Positions 13,158-20,022 of a stretch of DNA of 35,473 nucleotides are shown here, piece after piece. The position numbers and the translations under genes are program-made. The notes beneath the pieces were generated by a model, which ran no database searches, was not told where the DNA came from, and saw nothing but the letters and a program-made list of their open reading frames with translations. Source of the DNA: a bacterium (lineage in GTDB: Bacteria; Bacteroidota; Bacteroidia; Bacteroidales; UBA932); assembly GCA_004561775.1 (NCBI GenBank), contig SFUD01000001.1, forward strand, positions 1 through 35,473, written 5' to 3'. Position 1 is the stretch's first letter; each line of letters opens with the position of its first letter.

Positions 13158-13553
13158 ATGACACTCAATGAATATCAAGAGAAAGCAATGGCAACCTGTA
13201 TGGCAACCTGTTCCAATTTCTCCTATATGGCTCTCAACCTTGTAGGAGAGGTTGGAGAGTTTGCCTCCAAGGTCGCAAAATGTATCCGAAAGGGTATCCG
13301 CACAATAGAAAAGGACCACCTCTACAAGGTATTACGAGGCGCAGACTCAATAGAGGAGTCCATAGAGTTACACACTATTGACCGCACCCTTGATGAGGAA
13401 CTACGCAAGGAGGCAGGTGACATCCTGTGGCAACTCTCCGGCCTGTGCAAGGTGATGGGTTGGAGTCTTGAGGATGTCGCACAGGAAAACCTTGACAAGT
13501 TAGCCTCAAGGCAGGCAAGAGGTGTGATTGATGGTAACGGAGACAACAGGTAG
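13158..13553 (+). CDS. MazG-like nucleotide pyrophosphohydrolase
   Basis: 131 residues with the MazG/dUTPase-type all-alpha NTP pyrophosphatase pattern: LVGEVGEFASKVAK (metal-binding Glu residues, about 29-40), EELRKEAGDILWQLSGLC (about 79-97) and the C-terminal NLDKLASRQARG. Enzymes of this family hydrolyse NTPs or dNTPs to monophosphates. In phages they have been linked to nucleotide-pool cleaning and lowering (p)ppGpp. The gene is closely packed in the replication operon, 12 bases after the SSB-like gene. Confidence 0.88.
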   Translation: MTLNEYQEKAMATCMATCSNFSYMALNLVGEVGEFASKVAKCIRKGIRTIEKDHLYKVLRGADSIEESIELHTIDRTLDEELRKEAGDILWQLSGLCKVMGWSLEDVAQENLDKLASRQARGVIDGNGDNR

Positions 13554-13555
13554 AT

Positions 13556-13843
13556 ATGGACATATTGATACATACAAACTTTGCCATAGGTGAGAGGGTG
13601 TGGTTTGAGGTTGAGGACCGAGATGATGGTACTGCCATTATGGGGACAATAGTTGGCATCTCCTACTTTCTGGGGAAATCTGCCAAGGAGAGCCTCAAGT
13701 ACACCATCATAGAGGATGGCAATTGCAATAAGCATCACATCTATGCCTCCGTAGTTCACAAGGCCTTTGAGGCCGAGGGTAAGGTCCACACATTCCCTCC
13801 GTACAAGAAAAAGACATTCATACAAAAACTACTACACAAATGA
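13556..13843 (+). CDS. Hypothetical protein, beta-rich
   Basis: 95 residues. Predicted small beta barrel (INTNFAIGERVWFEV-like start, then GTIVGISYFL and LKYTIIEDG) with a His-rich turn (NCNKHHIYASVVHK) and a basic C-terminal tail (PPYKKKTFIQKLLHK). The shape recalls SH3-like or KOW-type folds seen in small phage proteins. No family assigned. It overlaps the next gene by 4 bases (ATGA) and follows the MazG-like gene by 2 bases. Confidence 0.72.
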   Translation: MDILIHTNFAIGERVWFEVEDRDDGTAIMGTIVGISYFLGKSAKESLKYTIIEDGNCNKHHIYASVVHKAFEAEGKVHTFPPYKKKTFIQKLLHK

Positions 13844-14112
13844 ACAAATCAATGAAATCATCAAGAAATGTCCCGCCTATGCCCAAGGAGACACAGGCGA
13901 GAGTAATGCAGCAGCAGAGGATGGCGTTTTATGCCCAGAAAAGGGAGATAATTGCCATCAACGCCCTCAAGGGCATCCTGTCCAATCCATCCGTAGATAC
14001 TGCCAAGGTAGAGGACAATACCTCCCTCGCCCTGCAGTATGCGGATAAGTTGTTCCGCAGGATGTATGTGGTAGCCACCGAGGATGACAAAACCAAGGAG
14101 GAGACCGAGTAA
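13840..14112 (+). CDS. Hypothetical helical protein
   Basis: 90 residues, basic at the N-terminus and acidic at the C-terminus. One long helix (QARVMQQQRMAFYAQKREII, about 20-40) is followed by a second helical segment (SLALQYADKLFRRMYVV). No family recognised. It overlaps the genes on both sides (4 bases and 1 base), which places it in the replication operon directly ahead of the RuvC-like resolvase pair of genes. Confidence 0.7.
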   Translation: MNKSMKSSRNVPPMPKETQARVMQQQRMAFYAQKREIIAINALKGILSNPSVDTAKVEDNTSLALQYADKLFRRMYVVATEDDKTKEETE

Positions 14113-14306
14113 TGGGATACGAGGGATGCATTGCCCATTGGCGAGGGAAAAATGGTGAAATCACCGCAGACATCATTAGGGACTCTAATGGTGAACTTAT
14201 TGCGGTTACCGACCCAAAGACAGGCGCAGGCATCCCTCTATACCTTTTGAAAGGCAGCAAATCATTCAGTATTGAACACCCACAAAGCAATCTATTTGAC
14301 ATATGA
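14112..14306 (+). CDS. Short hypothetical protein
   Basis: 64 residues. A beta-hairpin-like N-terminal half (EGCIAHWRGKNGEITADII) and a C-terminus ending HPQSNLFDI, an LF-D tail somewhat like clamp-binding motifs. The family is not recognised. The start ATG shares one base with the preceding stop codon, and the end overlaps the resolvase start by 4 bases, so it is translated with the resolvase. Confidence 0.65.
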   Translation: MGYEGCIAHWRGKNGEITADIIRDSNGELIAVTDPKTGAGIPLYLLKGSKSFSIEHPQSNLFDI

Positions 14307-14740
14307 TATACATTGGGATAGACTGCGGCGACCACACAGGCTTTGCCGTATGGGATAGTGAGGCTTATGCTTTCACTCGCATTGAAACCCTCAAGATATG
14401 GCAGGCCCTGGCAGAGGCCTATAAGATAAACGCAGCACACAATGGCAAGGTCAAGATAGTATTTGAGGATGCCCGGCAGCGCAAGTGGATACCAAAGGAG
14501 ACATCCGAGTCCGACTATAGAGGCAAGTTGATGGGGGCAGGGTCGGTCAAGAGAGACTCCAAGATATGGGAGGAGTTCTGCACCGATAACCATATACCTT
14601 TTGAGGCAGACCCTCCGAGACCGGGACTCACAAAATGGAATGCCAAGTATTGGGCCGATGTCATAGGTTGGAAAGGCCGCACATCCGAACACGCAAGAGA
14701 TGCTGCACTACTTGTATGGGGGCGCAAAGACATACGATAA
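14303..14740 (+). CDS. RuvC-like Holliday junction resolvase (RNase H fold)
   Basis: 145 residues. RNase H-fold features: the first catalytic Asp in YIGIDCGDHTGFAV (D7), an acidic residue after the second strand region in VKIVFEDARQR (E55), and the C-terminal HARDAALLVW with an Asp typical of RuvC-type enzymes. It would cut branched DNA during recombination or before packaging. Length is somewhat under bacterial RuvC (about 170), as in other phage forms. It ends the tightly overlapping part of the replication operon, just before a late-type promoter. Confidence 0.82.
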   Translation: MIYIGIDCGDHTGFAVWDSEAYAFTRIETLKIWQALAEAYKINAAHNGKVKIVFEDARQRKWIPKETSESDYRGKLMGAGSVKRDSKIWEEFCTDNHIPFEADPPRPGLTKWNAKYWADVIGWKGRTSEHARDAALLVWGRKDIR

Positions 14741-14758
14741 TGGGCGATTTTATATTTA
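14731..14758 (+). promoter_or_regulatory. Late-type promoter copy 1
   Basis: TATATTTA at 14751-14758 preceded by GGCGATTT, with CATAC 20 bases upstream (14731) where three other copies have TTTAC. It overlaps the end of the RuvC-like gene. The box ends only 7 bases before the ATG at 14766, so a transcript from here would be nearly leaderless. Confidence 0.6.
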
Positions 14759-14765
14759 TGTGTAG

Positions 14766-15101
14766 ATGGATAAGATGCAGATTATATCGTTATTGGCACA
14801 GGAATGTAGAGTGGAGGAGGCAGTCAAGAGTCTCTCCCACACCCATTGCCTGTCTCAAGAACTCAAAGACCTGTGTCAAAACATTTACCTGCGCCTGTTG
14901 GAGTACCCGGACTATATGATTGAGGACCTATGGTCACATCCTGCCCAATATGGTCCACTATCCCAGATGGATTGTTTCATACTTGGTATTGTCCGCAATC
15001 AACTCTCCCCCACAGGGCAGTACGGCCACCAACAGGTGGTGCAAGCAAGGTTTGTGTCAATAACAGGTAAGGATTGGATTGATAATGATACCGCACAATG
15101 A
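14766..15101 (+). CDS. Sigma-factor region 2-like protein
   Basis: 111 residues, helical. The stretch LSQELKDLCQNIYLRLLEY...DCFILGIVRNQL resembles sigma-70 region 2, the part that binds core RNA polymerase and the promoter -10/-7 element (compare DLxQDIYLxLLE and ILxNQL of small phage sigma-like proteins in this group). It ends soon after region 2 and lacks a region 4, but the next gene, overlapping by 17 bases, encodes a region 4-like domain. The pair could form a split sigma for the five late-type promoters. A late-type promoter (14731-14758) precedes it, which would give positive feedback. Resemblance judged by eye only. Confidence 0.6.
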   Translation: MDKMQIISLLAQECRVEEAVKSLSHTHCLSQELKDLCQNIYLRLLEYPDYMIEDLWSHPAQYGPLSQMDCFILGIVRNQLSPTGQYGHQQVVQARFVSITGKDWIDNDTAQ

Positions 15102-15372
15102 AAACGAGGTAGTAAAGGAGTTCCGGGCCATCAAGGAGATGTATGCCTACAACCCAGACATAATGTGCCTTGATGATGACAGGGTGCGAAAACTCAAGTA
15201 CATCATAGACAAACGCCTTGATGCGGTGGACCGCACTATCATCCTCCTGTATACGGATTGTCAGTCCCTCCGAGAGGTGGCAAAGAAAGTTGGGGTATCC
15301 CACGCCACCATCCGCACTTGGGTGAACAAGATAAGAGCAAAGATTATCAAGGAATATGAACAAATGCATTGA
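15085..15372 (+). CDS. Sigma region 4-like helix-turn-helix protein
   Basis: 95 residues from the ATG at 15085 (a TTG six bases upstream is possible). The C-terminal half is a clear sigma-70 region 4/Sigma-70_r4-type HTH: LDAVDRTIILLYTDCQSLREVAKKV followed by GVSHATIRTWVNKIRAKI. The N-terminal half (about 1-45) is helical. It overlaps the region 2-like gene by 17 bases and the following membrane protein by 17 bases. Such a domain contacts the -33 box in sigma factors. Alternatively it is a stand-alone transcriptional activator of the late genes. Confidence 0.7.
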   Translation: MIPHNENEVVKEFRAIKEMYAYNPDIMCLDDDRVRKLKYIIDKRLDAVDRTIILLYTDCQSLREVAKKVGVSHATIRTWVNKIRAKIIKEYEQMH

Positions 15373-15682
15373 ATATCTCCTCATCACCGCCATTGTGGTG
15401 TATATTGTAGACCTTTCCGGCTTTACCCAGAGTTGGAAACAGGCCATCTCCGCCAAGTTCGGAGGCAAGTGTCGCATAGGGAAACCTTTTGATTGCTCCC
15501 TGTGTATGACTTGGTGGGTGTGCAACATCATTGCAATCATCTCTGGGGAGTGGTCGCTTTCCCTGTGTGCATATATCGCAGGCCTGTCATTTATGGCAGA
15601 CATCATAGGCCAATCCCTCAACATCATCAAAGAATTAGTCAAGATGGCCCTGCGCCACCTGTATAATATCACTCAATTATGA
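15356..15682 (+). CDS. Membrane protein with a CxxC motif, DUF1360-like
   Basis: 108 residues with three hydrophobic segments (about 8-24, 52-66 and 72-88). Between the first two is GKPFDCSLCMTWWV, a CxxCxxWW motif like that in DUF1360-type small membrane proteins of Bacteroidetes phages. The function is not known. It overlaps the sigma-like gene by 17 bases and the next gene by 4 bases (ATGA), so it is part of the same operon. Confidence 0.72.
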   Translation: MNKCIEYLLITAIVVYIVDLSGFTQSWKQAISAKFGGKCRIGKPFDCSLCMTWWVCNIIAIISGEWSLSLCAYIAGLSFMADIIGQSLNIIKELVKMALRHLYNITQL

Positions 15683-15834
15683 AAAGAGAATACCGCATCA
15701 TTCCTGCCTCGCAGGCAGGCCGCTTTTGCATCCAAATAAGGACTCTCAAGGGTGCAGTCAAATCAAAGTGGGAGACTCTACCAACCATCTACTCATCCGA
15801 ACTATCTGCACAGGAGGCAATCAAAAGTTTATGA
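15679..15834 (+). CDS. 51-residue hypothetical protein
   Basis: Begins MKREYRIIPASQAGRF and ends SAQEAIKSL. It has a predicted strand-strand-helix fold with a basic middle (KGAVKSKWE). It starts in an ATGA overlap with the membrane protein gene and ends in an ATGA overlap with the next gene, and it fills what would otherwise be a gap of about 150 bases, strong signs that it is real. Small proteins of similar form are known among Bacteroidetes phages, but no function is assigned. Confidence 0.7.
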   Translation: MKREYRIIPASQAGRFCIQIRTLKGAVKSKWETLPTIYSSELSAQEAIKSL

Positions 15835-16232
15835 CACAGGAGTTACAAGAAACAATCAAAGGACTCTCCGTTAGGGACAAGCGCATCCTCTTGCATTCCC
15901 TGTCTGCGGAACTATCCGCCATAGACAGGACTGAAATGGCGCAGAATGCACAGGCCAGAGGCAGAGAACTCAAGGATATAATGATTGCGGTGTCCGGCTA
16001 TGATGTATCCCTCAAGGACAGGATGCGCCCAATCCCGGACTGCCGAGCCATCATTGCATCCCAGATGCGCAGGGAGGGTTATACTCTCAAGGAGATTGGA
16101 CTTTCTTTGGGCGTGGACCACGCAACCATCATACACTATATTGGGGTTGTTGAGGCAATAGTAAAGTACCCAATGTCCGCCCAATATTCATATAAGATTT
16201 ACCAAGATTTCAACAAGGCTATTGGATTATGA
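15831..16232 (+). CDS. DnaA domain IV-like DNA-binding protein
   Basis: 133 residues from the ATG at 15831 (ATGA overlap). A further upstream start would run through the 51-residue gene and is rejected. The C-terminal part (about 62-110) matches DnaA domain IV: CRAIIASQMRREGYTLKEIG, then LSLGVDHATIIHYIGVVEAI, including the DHATIIHY signature that in DnaA (DHSTVxHA) reads the DnaA box. There is no AAA+ domain. It could bind the host or phage origin, or act as a regulator. It stands just before the packaging genes rather than with the replication initiator. Confidence 0.8.
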   Translation: MTQELQETIKGLSVRDKRILLHSLSAELSAIDRTEMAQNAQARGRELKDIMIAVSGYDVSLKDRMRPIPDCRAIIASQMRREGYTLKEIGLSLGVDHATIIHYIGVVEAIVKYPMSAQYSYKIYQDFNKAIGL

Positions 16233-16555
16233 AACTCACTCAAGAACAAATGACATACCTGTCAAGGTTTGAGGGGAATATGCTTACTGCGGTGCGCAGT
16301 AATTGGACATCCCCCCTATCGGCATCCGACCTGCAAATGGTGGCCGACATATACAATAAGGTCACAGGGCAAAGCCGCAGGGCCAACGCCAACTGCGCAT
16401 CCTGTATCCTTGAACTCCTCACCGATATGGGCCGCATCTACTTTGCCCAGAAAGAGGCCTCACAGGCCGAAACAAAACCAAAGGTGAGGAAATCATCAAC
16501 CAAGGTGGCAAAGGTCGCAGGAGTGGCAGTTAAGACCAAGAAAACGGCCAAATAG
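16229..16555 (+). CDS. Hypothetical protein with lysine-rich tail
   Basis: 108 residues. A helical N-terminal domain with CASCILELLTDMGRIYF (about 55-72) is followed by a very basic, low-complexity tail (about 78-108, rich in KVxKxxKK). Such tails usually bind nucleic acid. I do not assign a family. It overlaps the DnaA-like gene by 4 bases and is followed by the NinB-like gene after 2 bases. A role in DNA binding near packaging is plausible but not shown. Confidence 0.7.
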   Translation: MKLTQEQMTYLSRFEGNMLTAVRSNWTSPLSASDLQMVADIYNKVTGQSRRANANCASCILELLTDMGRIYFAQKEASQAETKPKVRKSSTKVAKVAGVAVKTKKTAK

Positions 16556-16557
16556 AT

Positions 16558-16989
16558 ATGCAGTACAATCTTTCATCCCAACTTGATGTTGCCCGCATAC
16601 AGGAGAGACTCAACGCCCTCCTCAAAAAGGGTGCGGTGGTTGAACTTACCGAAAAGGCGTTCAAGACACCCAATCAAAACCGATATGCCCACCTGTTGAT
16701 GGGTATGGTTGGACTTGAGGTGGGAGAGCCTCTGGAATATGTCAAGGTTGAGTATTTCAAGAAACTCTGCAACAGGGACATTTTTGTCCGAATGAAAGAG
16801 GATAAGTATGTTGGGCAGATTGAGGAGATACGCAGTTTTACGGACCTATCAATGGAGGAAACCTCCCTCGCCATTGACAGGTTTAAGAGGTGGGGCAGAG
16901 AGCAAGGATGGGTGATGCCAGACCCTTGCGATGAGCAACTCCTCAAGGAAATAGAGATAATGATGGGGAGGTATAGACAATACCTGTAA
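16558..16989 (+). CDS. NinB/Orf-like recombination protein
   Basis: 143 residues. The pattern KTPNQNRYAHLLMGMVG (about 38-54), then RSFTDLSMEETSLAIDRFKRW (spread over about 96-117) and GWVMPDPCDEQL resembles NinB/lambda Orf proteins, which promote RecF-like loading or resolution of recombination intermediates. Size is near the usual 146. It lies between the DnaA-like region and terS. The similarity was judged by eye and is moderate. Confidence 0.6.
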   Translation: MQYNLSSQLDVARIQERLNALLKKGAVVELTEKAFKTPNQNRYAHLLMGMVGLEVGEPLEYVKVEYFKKLCNRDIFVRMKEDKYVGQIEEIRSFTDLSMEETSLAIDRFKRWGREQGWVMPDPCDEQLLKEIEIMMGRYRQYL

Positions 16990-16992
16990 GAT

Positions 16993-17466
16993 ATGGAGAT
17001 GTTACCTTTCAAGAGTCCACTTGGGCGGCCTCTCAAATACACTCCAAAGCAATTGGCAGAGGAGTTTGTCAAATATGCCCAATGGTGTGAAACCAACCCC
17101 CTTGAGGCAAGAGTCCGGGTGGACTATGCCAAAGGGTACTCCGACACCACCGACTATAGACCCCGCAGGGTGTCCATTGAGGGTTTCCTTGTGTTCATCG
17201 GAGGCACTTGGGATTGGTGGTCGCACCTTGATGAGTCCAAGCGAGGGGCAGAATTTTTCAAGGTCAAAGCCTCTATCAAAGAATACTGCGAGACTTACCA
17301 AAAGGAAATGGCCTCTGCAGGATTGCTCAATGCCAACATTATATCACGCCTCCTTGGACTCGCTGACAAGAAAGAGACCAAGATAGAGGGAGAGCAATTG
17401 ACAATAGTTGTCAAAAGCGAGGAGGACAAGGCCAAGATAGAGGACATTGGAAATATAGGGATATGA
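16993..17466 (+). CDS. terS: Terminase small subunit
   Basis: 157 residues. The N-terminus has a DNA-binding HTH-like region (SPLGRPLKYTPKQLAEEFVKY), the middle is a helical oligomerisation region with RRVSIEGFLVFIGG, and the C-terminal part has the conserved KEMASAGLLNANIISRLLGL typical of Bacteroidetes phage small terminases, followed by an acidic tail. It recognises the packaging site and recruits the large subunit. It overlaps terL by 4 bases (ATGA). The start at 16993 gives MEMLPF; a second ATG two codons on is possible. Confidence 0.88.
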   Translation: MEMLPFKSPLGRPLKYTPKQLAEEFVKYAQWCETNPLEARVRVDYAKGYSDTTDYRPRRVSIEGFLVFIGGTWDWWSHLDESKRGAEFFKVKASIKEYCETYQKEMASAGLLNANIISRLLGLADKKETKIEGEQLTIVVKSEEDKAKIEDIGNIGI

Positions 17467-18662
17467 TACAACCGGGAAAGGTGTTCTGGCTCATCTACGA
17501 TGCAGCCAAGCGCAGGCCTCGCTACATCTCCAACCGAGGTGGCACGAGGTCCGGCAAGACCTATTCCACCCTGCAGTTCCTGCACATCCTCATCCCCAAG
17601 GCTGACAAGGCAGGTGACATCACCTCCGTAGTATCGGAGACCCTACCACACCTCAAGAGGGGTGCAATAAGGGACTTTGAGTCCATCATTGGCCACTCAC
17701 TCAAGGATGACTCCCATTGGAATGCCACCGACTTTGTGTACACCTATGATAATGGCGCAAAGTTGGAATTTTTCTCTGCGGAGTCATCTGCCAAGGTCCT
17801 TGGACCTGCCCGCAAACGCCTATTTGTTAATGAGGCCAACCACATAGATTATGAGACATTTCGCCAACTCGCAGTCCGTACCACAGGTATCATATTCATT
17901 GACTACAACCCTGCCGCCACATTCTGGGCAATGGAAAAGGTGGAGGTCAAGGATAACTGCATCACCATTGTCACCACCTATAAGGACAATGAGTTCCTGT
18001 CCCCGGAACAAGTGGCAGAGATTGAGGACAACAAGAATGATGAGAGATGGTGGAAAGTGTACGGAGAGGGTAAGGTGGGTACACTTGAGGGTGTCATCTA
18101 CGATTTCACCCAGATAGATGCTCTGCCCACAGGCGATGAGGCCTCCTCTCTTGTGGAGTGCTACGGACTTGACTTTGGTTTCACCAATGACCCCACCGCT
18201 ATCGTGCGCATCCTTGCAGACACAAGGCGCAAGCACCTGTATGTGCAGGAGGTATGCTATAAGAGGAGGATGACAAACCCAATGATTGCGGAACACCTCA
18301 AGAGTGCGGGCCTCAACAACAGGGTAGAGGTCTTTGCCGATTGCGCAGAGCCGAAATCCATTGCAGAGATAACACAGGCAGGCCTCAACATCAAGGCCTG
18401 TGACAAGGATGCCCCGGTCAAGAGCGACAAACTAAAGTTCCAACTCAATTGGATGCAGGGGTGGAAACTATTTGTCACAAAGGACTCCCTCAATCTCATT
18501 GAGGAACTGCGCAACTACACTTGGGCAAAGGATAAGGATGGCAATCCCCTCAACATCCCCATTGATAAGTTTAATCACCTGTTGGATGCCCTGCGCTATG
18601 GCGTATGGTCCAAGTTTGGGCAGAGGGCAGGATATGGACAATATAACATTTCGGTACGATGA
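17463..18662 (+). CDS. terL: Terminase large subunit (PBSX-type)
   Basis: 399 residues. Walker A is GTRSGKT (27-33), Walker B is KRLFVNEANH (about 118-127), and the nuclease domain begins at YGLDFGFTNDPTA (catalytic Asp 237). The C-terminal part carries the third nuclease acid region (DKFNHLLDALRYG). It is the ATP-driven motor that cuts and packages DNA; the PBSX/Terminase_6 type is common in tailed phages. It overlaps terS and the following chaperone gene by 4 bases each. Confidence 0.95.
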   Translation: MIQPGKVFWLIYDAAKRRPRYISNRGGTRSGKTYSTLQFLHILIPKADKAGDITSVVSETLPHLKRGAIRDFESIIGHSLKDDSHWNATDFVYTYDNGAKLEFFSAESSAKVLGPARKRLFVNEANHIDYETFRQLAVRTTGIIFIDYNPAATFWAMEKVEVKDNCITIVTTYKDNEFLSPEQVAEIEDNKNDERWWKVYGEGKVGTLEGVIYDFTQIDALPTGDEASSLVECYGLDFGFTNDPTAIVRILADTRRKHLYVQEVCYKRRMTNPMIAEHLKSAGLNNRVEVFADCAEPKSIAEITQAGLNIKACDKDAPVKSDKLKFQLNWMQGWKLFVTKDSLNLIEELRNYTWAKDKDGNPLNIPIDKFNHLLDALRYGVWSKFGQRAGYGQYNISVR

Positions 18663-19333
18663 TAAACAATTACAACCGCCTGCCTATAGGCAAGTACATA
18701 GACATCTGCGCCATATATGCAGATACATCTCTGGATGACCTCACTAAACAGGTCAAAACCCTGTCTATTTTAACCGATAAGACCGAGGATGACATCTTGG
18801 ACCTCCCAATCCTTGAATACCAAGGAATGGCAAAAGAGGCCAAATTCCTTGAGGCCTCATTCAGCATCCCCAAGGATGCAGGCCGTATAGGTCGCACCTA
18901 TAATCTGGGCAAATGGAAACTCAAGCCTGTCTCCGAGATTGGCAAGATGTCCACCGCCCAATATGTGGACTTTCAACACCTGTGCGATGACCCCCTGCAT
19001 CACTTGCCAGAGTTGGTGTCGGTATTCCTCATCCCGGAGGGCCACAAGTACAATACAGGCTATGACATCATAGAGTTACAGGATGACATCCGCAATACCC
19101 TGTGTGTAGCAGATGCATCCTCCTTGCTTGCTTTTTTTTTGCGGAAATTCAACGCCTCAATCAAGGGTATCCTACTCTATTCCAAGTTGCAGGTAAAGAT
19201 GATGAGGGACAAGAGCAAGAGGGAGGAGATGATGGTAAGGATACGGCAGGCGGAGATGAGTTTAGCCGAAAGTGGGGATGGATTGCAAATGTTGATGGAG
19301 TTGCCGAGACCTGCAGATGTAGTTGGGATGTAG
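18659..19333 (+). CDS. Tail assembly chaperone, unshifted product
   Basis: 224 residues, helical. An unbroken 9-T run at 19132-19140 sits about 160 codons in, where the sequence reads LLAFFLRKF, and a second ORF starts in the -1 frame (reading FFFAEIQRL). This is the classic arrangement of the lambda G/GT pair. The unshifted C-terminus has RIRQAEMSLAESGDGL. These proteins line the tape measure during tail assembly and are not in the virion. It overlaps terL by 4 bases. It lies far from the tape measure (24273), which is unusual. Confidence 0.75.
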   Translation: MINNYNRLPIGKYIDICAIYADTSLDDLTKQVKTLSILTDKTEDDILDLPILEYQGMAKEAKFLEASFSIPKDAGRIGRTYNLGKWKLKPVSEIGKMSTAQYVDFQHLCDDPLHHLPELVSVFLIPEGHKYNTGYDIIELQDDIRNTLCVADASSLLAFFLRKFNASIKGILLYSKLQVKMMRDKSKREEMMVRIRQAEMSLAESGDGLQMLMELPRPADVVGM

Positions 19334-19437
19334 TATGGGATATGCCTGTGCAGGAGTTCCTCAACATCATATGCTACCGCAGAGATAAGAATGAACACGA
19401 AAAACAGGAGATTGAGAAATGGAAAATGACTCATTGA
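18659..19437 (+). CDS. Tail assembly chaperone, -1 frameshift fusion (GT-like)
   Basis: The predicted fusion reads frame 0 to the T9 run at 19132-19140, then the -1 frame to the stop at 19437, about 259 residues. The -1 ORF encodes an acidic linker (KDDEGQEQEGGDDGKD) and then a compact domain (FSRKWGWIANVDGVAETC, MPVQEFLNIICYRRDKNEHE) that looks like a real protein and extends 104 bases beyond the frame 0 stop. The zero-frame slippery site T TTT TTT at 19132-19138 fits the X XXY YYZ rule. It overlaps the next gene by 19 bases. Confidence 0.65.
19132..19140 (+). promoter_or_regulatory. T9 slippery site for -1 frameshifting
   Basis: Nine consecutive T residues in the chaperone gene, with codon phase T TTT TTT and open reading frames on both sides of a -1 shift. 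No other T9 run was noticed in coding DNA of this window. Polymerase slippage could also occur here. Confidence 0.7.
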
Positions 19438-19976
19438 TACGATTGAACAACCTGCGGCAGGTCCTATTGGAGATTGCCAAGGATGCGCAGGAAACATACA
19501 GGTATCAACTTGCGATAGGAGGCAAGAATGCATCACACAAGTTGGCCGACTCCGCCAAGTGCTATGTTGAACACACAGGCACTCTCTATGAGGTCAAGAT
19601 AGACCTGTTGGAGTATTGGAAATATGTGGAGGGTGGCGCACAGGGTACAGAGTCCTCCCCTGCGGGTGCGGTGTTCCCATCTCATTTCCCACCTCCTTGG
19701 GCCATTGAAAAGTGGGTCAATGTCAAGCCTGTCATACCCAGACCGATGGACAACGGCAACTTGCCATCTCCCAAGCAACTCTCCTATATGATTGCCCACT
19801 CCATTGAGAAACGAGGCATCCCTCCTCATCCCGCCCTGCAGGCAACCATTGATGAGATTGCTGCCAAGTGGAATGCCCAGATAGAGGAGGCGTTTGCCAA
19901 AGATGTGCAGGGGTGGCTCTCCGACACCATCACCATACTCGCAGGGAGTGCGGAGGTGACTGCATTTGTAGGATAA
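19419..19976 (+). CDS. Minor tail / HK97 gp10-like tail-completion protein
   Basis: 185 residues. N-terminal helix (LIRLNNLRQVLLEIAKDAQ), then LLEYWKYVEGGAQG and FPSHFPPPWAIEKWV, a pattern seen in minor tail or tail-completion proteins of Bacteroidetes phages, and a long C-terminal helix (ATIDEIAAKWNAQIEEAF). The short tail (SAEVTAFVG) is hydrophobic. HK97 gp10-like proteins work at the head-tail joint or tail tube end. The assignment is by position and pattern and is moderate. Confidence 0.6.
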   Translation: MENDSLIRLNNLRQVLLEIAKDAQETYRYQLAIGGKNASHKLADSAKCYVEHTGTLYEVKIDLLEYWKYVEGGAQGTESSPAGAVFPSHFPPPWAIEKWVNVKPVIPRPMDNGNLPSPKQLSYMIAHSIEKRGIPPHPALQATIDEIAAKWNAQIEEAFAKDVQGWLSDTITILAGSAEVTAFVG

Positions 19977-19995
19977 TTCCGCATAGAGGCAATTT

Positions 19996-20003
19996 TATAT
20001 TTA
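19996..20003 (+). promoter_or_regulatory. Late-type promoter copy 2 (-7 box)
   Basis: TATATTTA preceded by GGCAATTT and followed by CAGGATATAGAGAT. The upstream TTTAC element of other copies is not conserved here. The leader from the box to the ATG at 20023 is about 20 bases and closely matches that of the copy at 29812, including the shared AGAGAT...ATACTATGAT end. Confidence 0.6.
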
Positions 20004-20022
20004 CAGGATATAGAGATATACT

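Noticed and set aside
12633..13319. Long - strand ORF of 228 codons across the SSB-like and MazG-like genes
   Set aside because: It crosses two clear + strand genes and the spacer between them and is Cys/His-rich low-quality sequence, typical of a shadow ORF.
15726..15830. Upstream start for the DnaA-like gene
   Set aside because: That extension overlaps the 51-residue gene in another frame; the ATGA-coupled start at 15831 is better.
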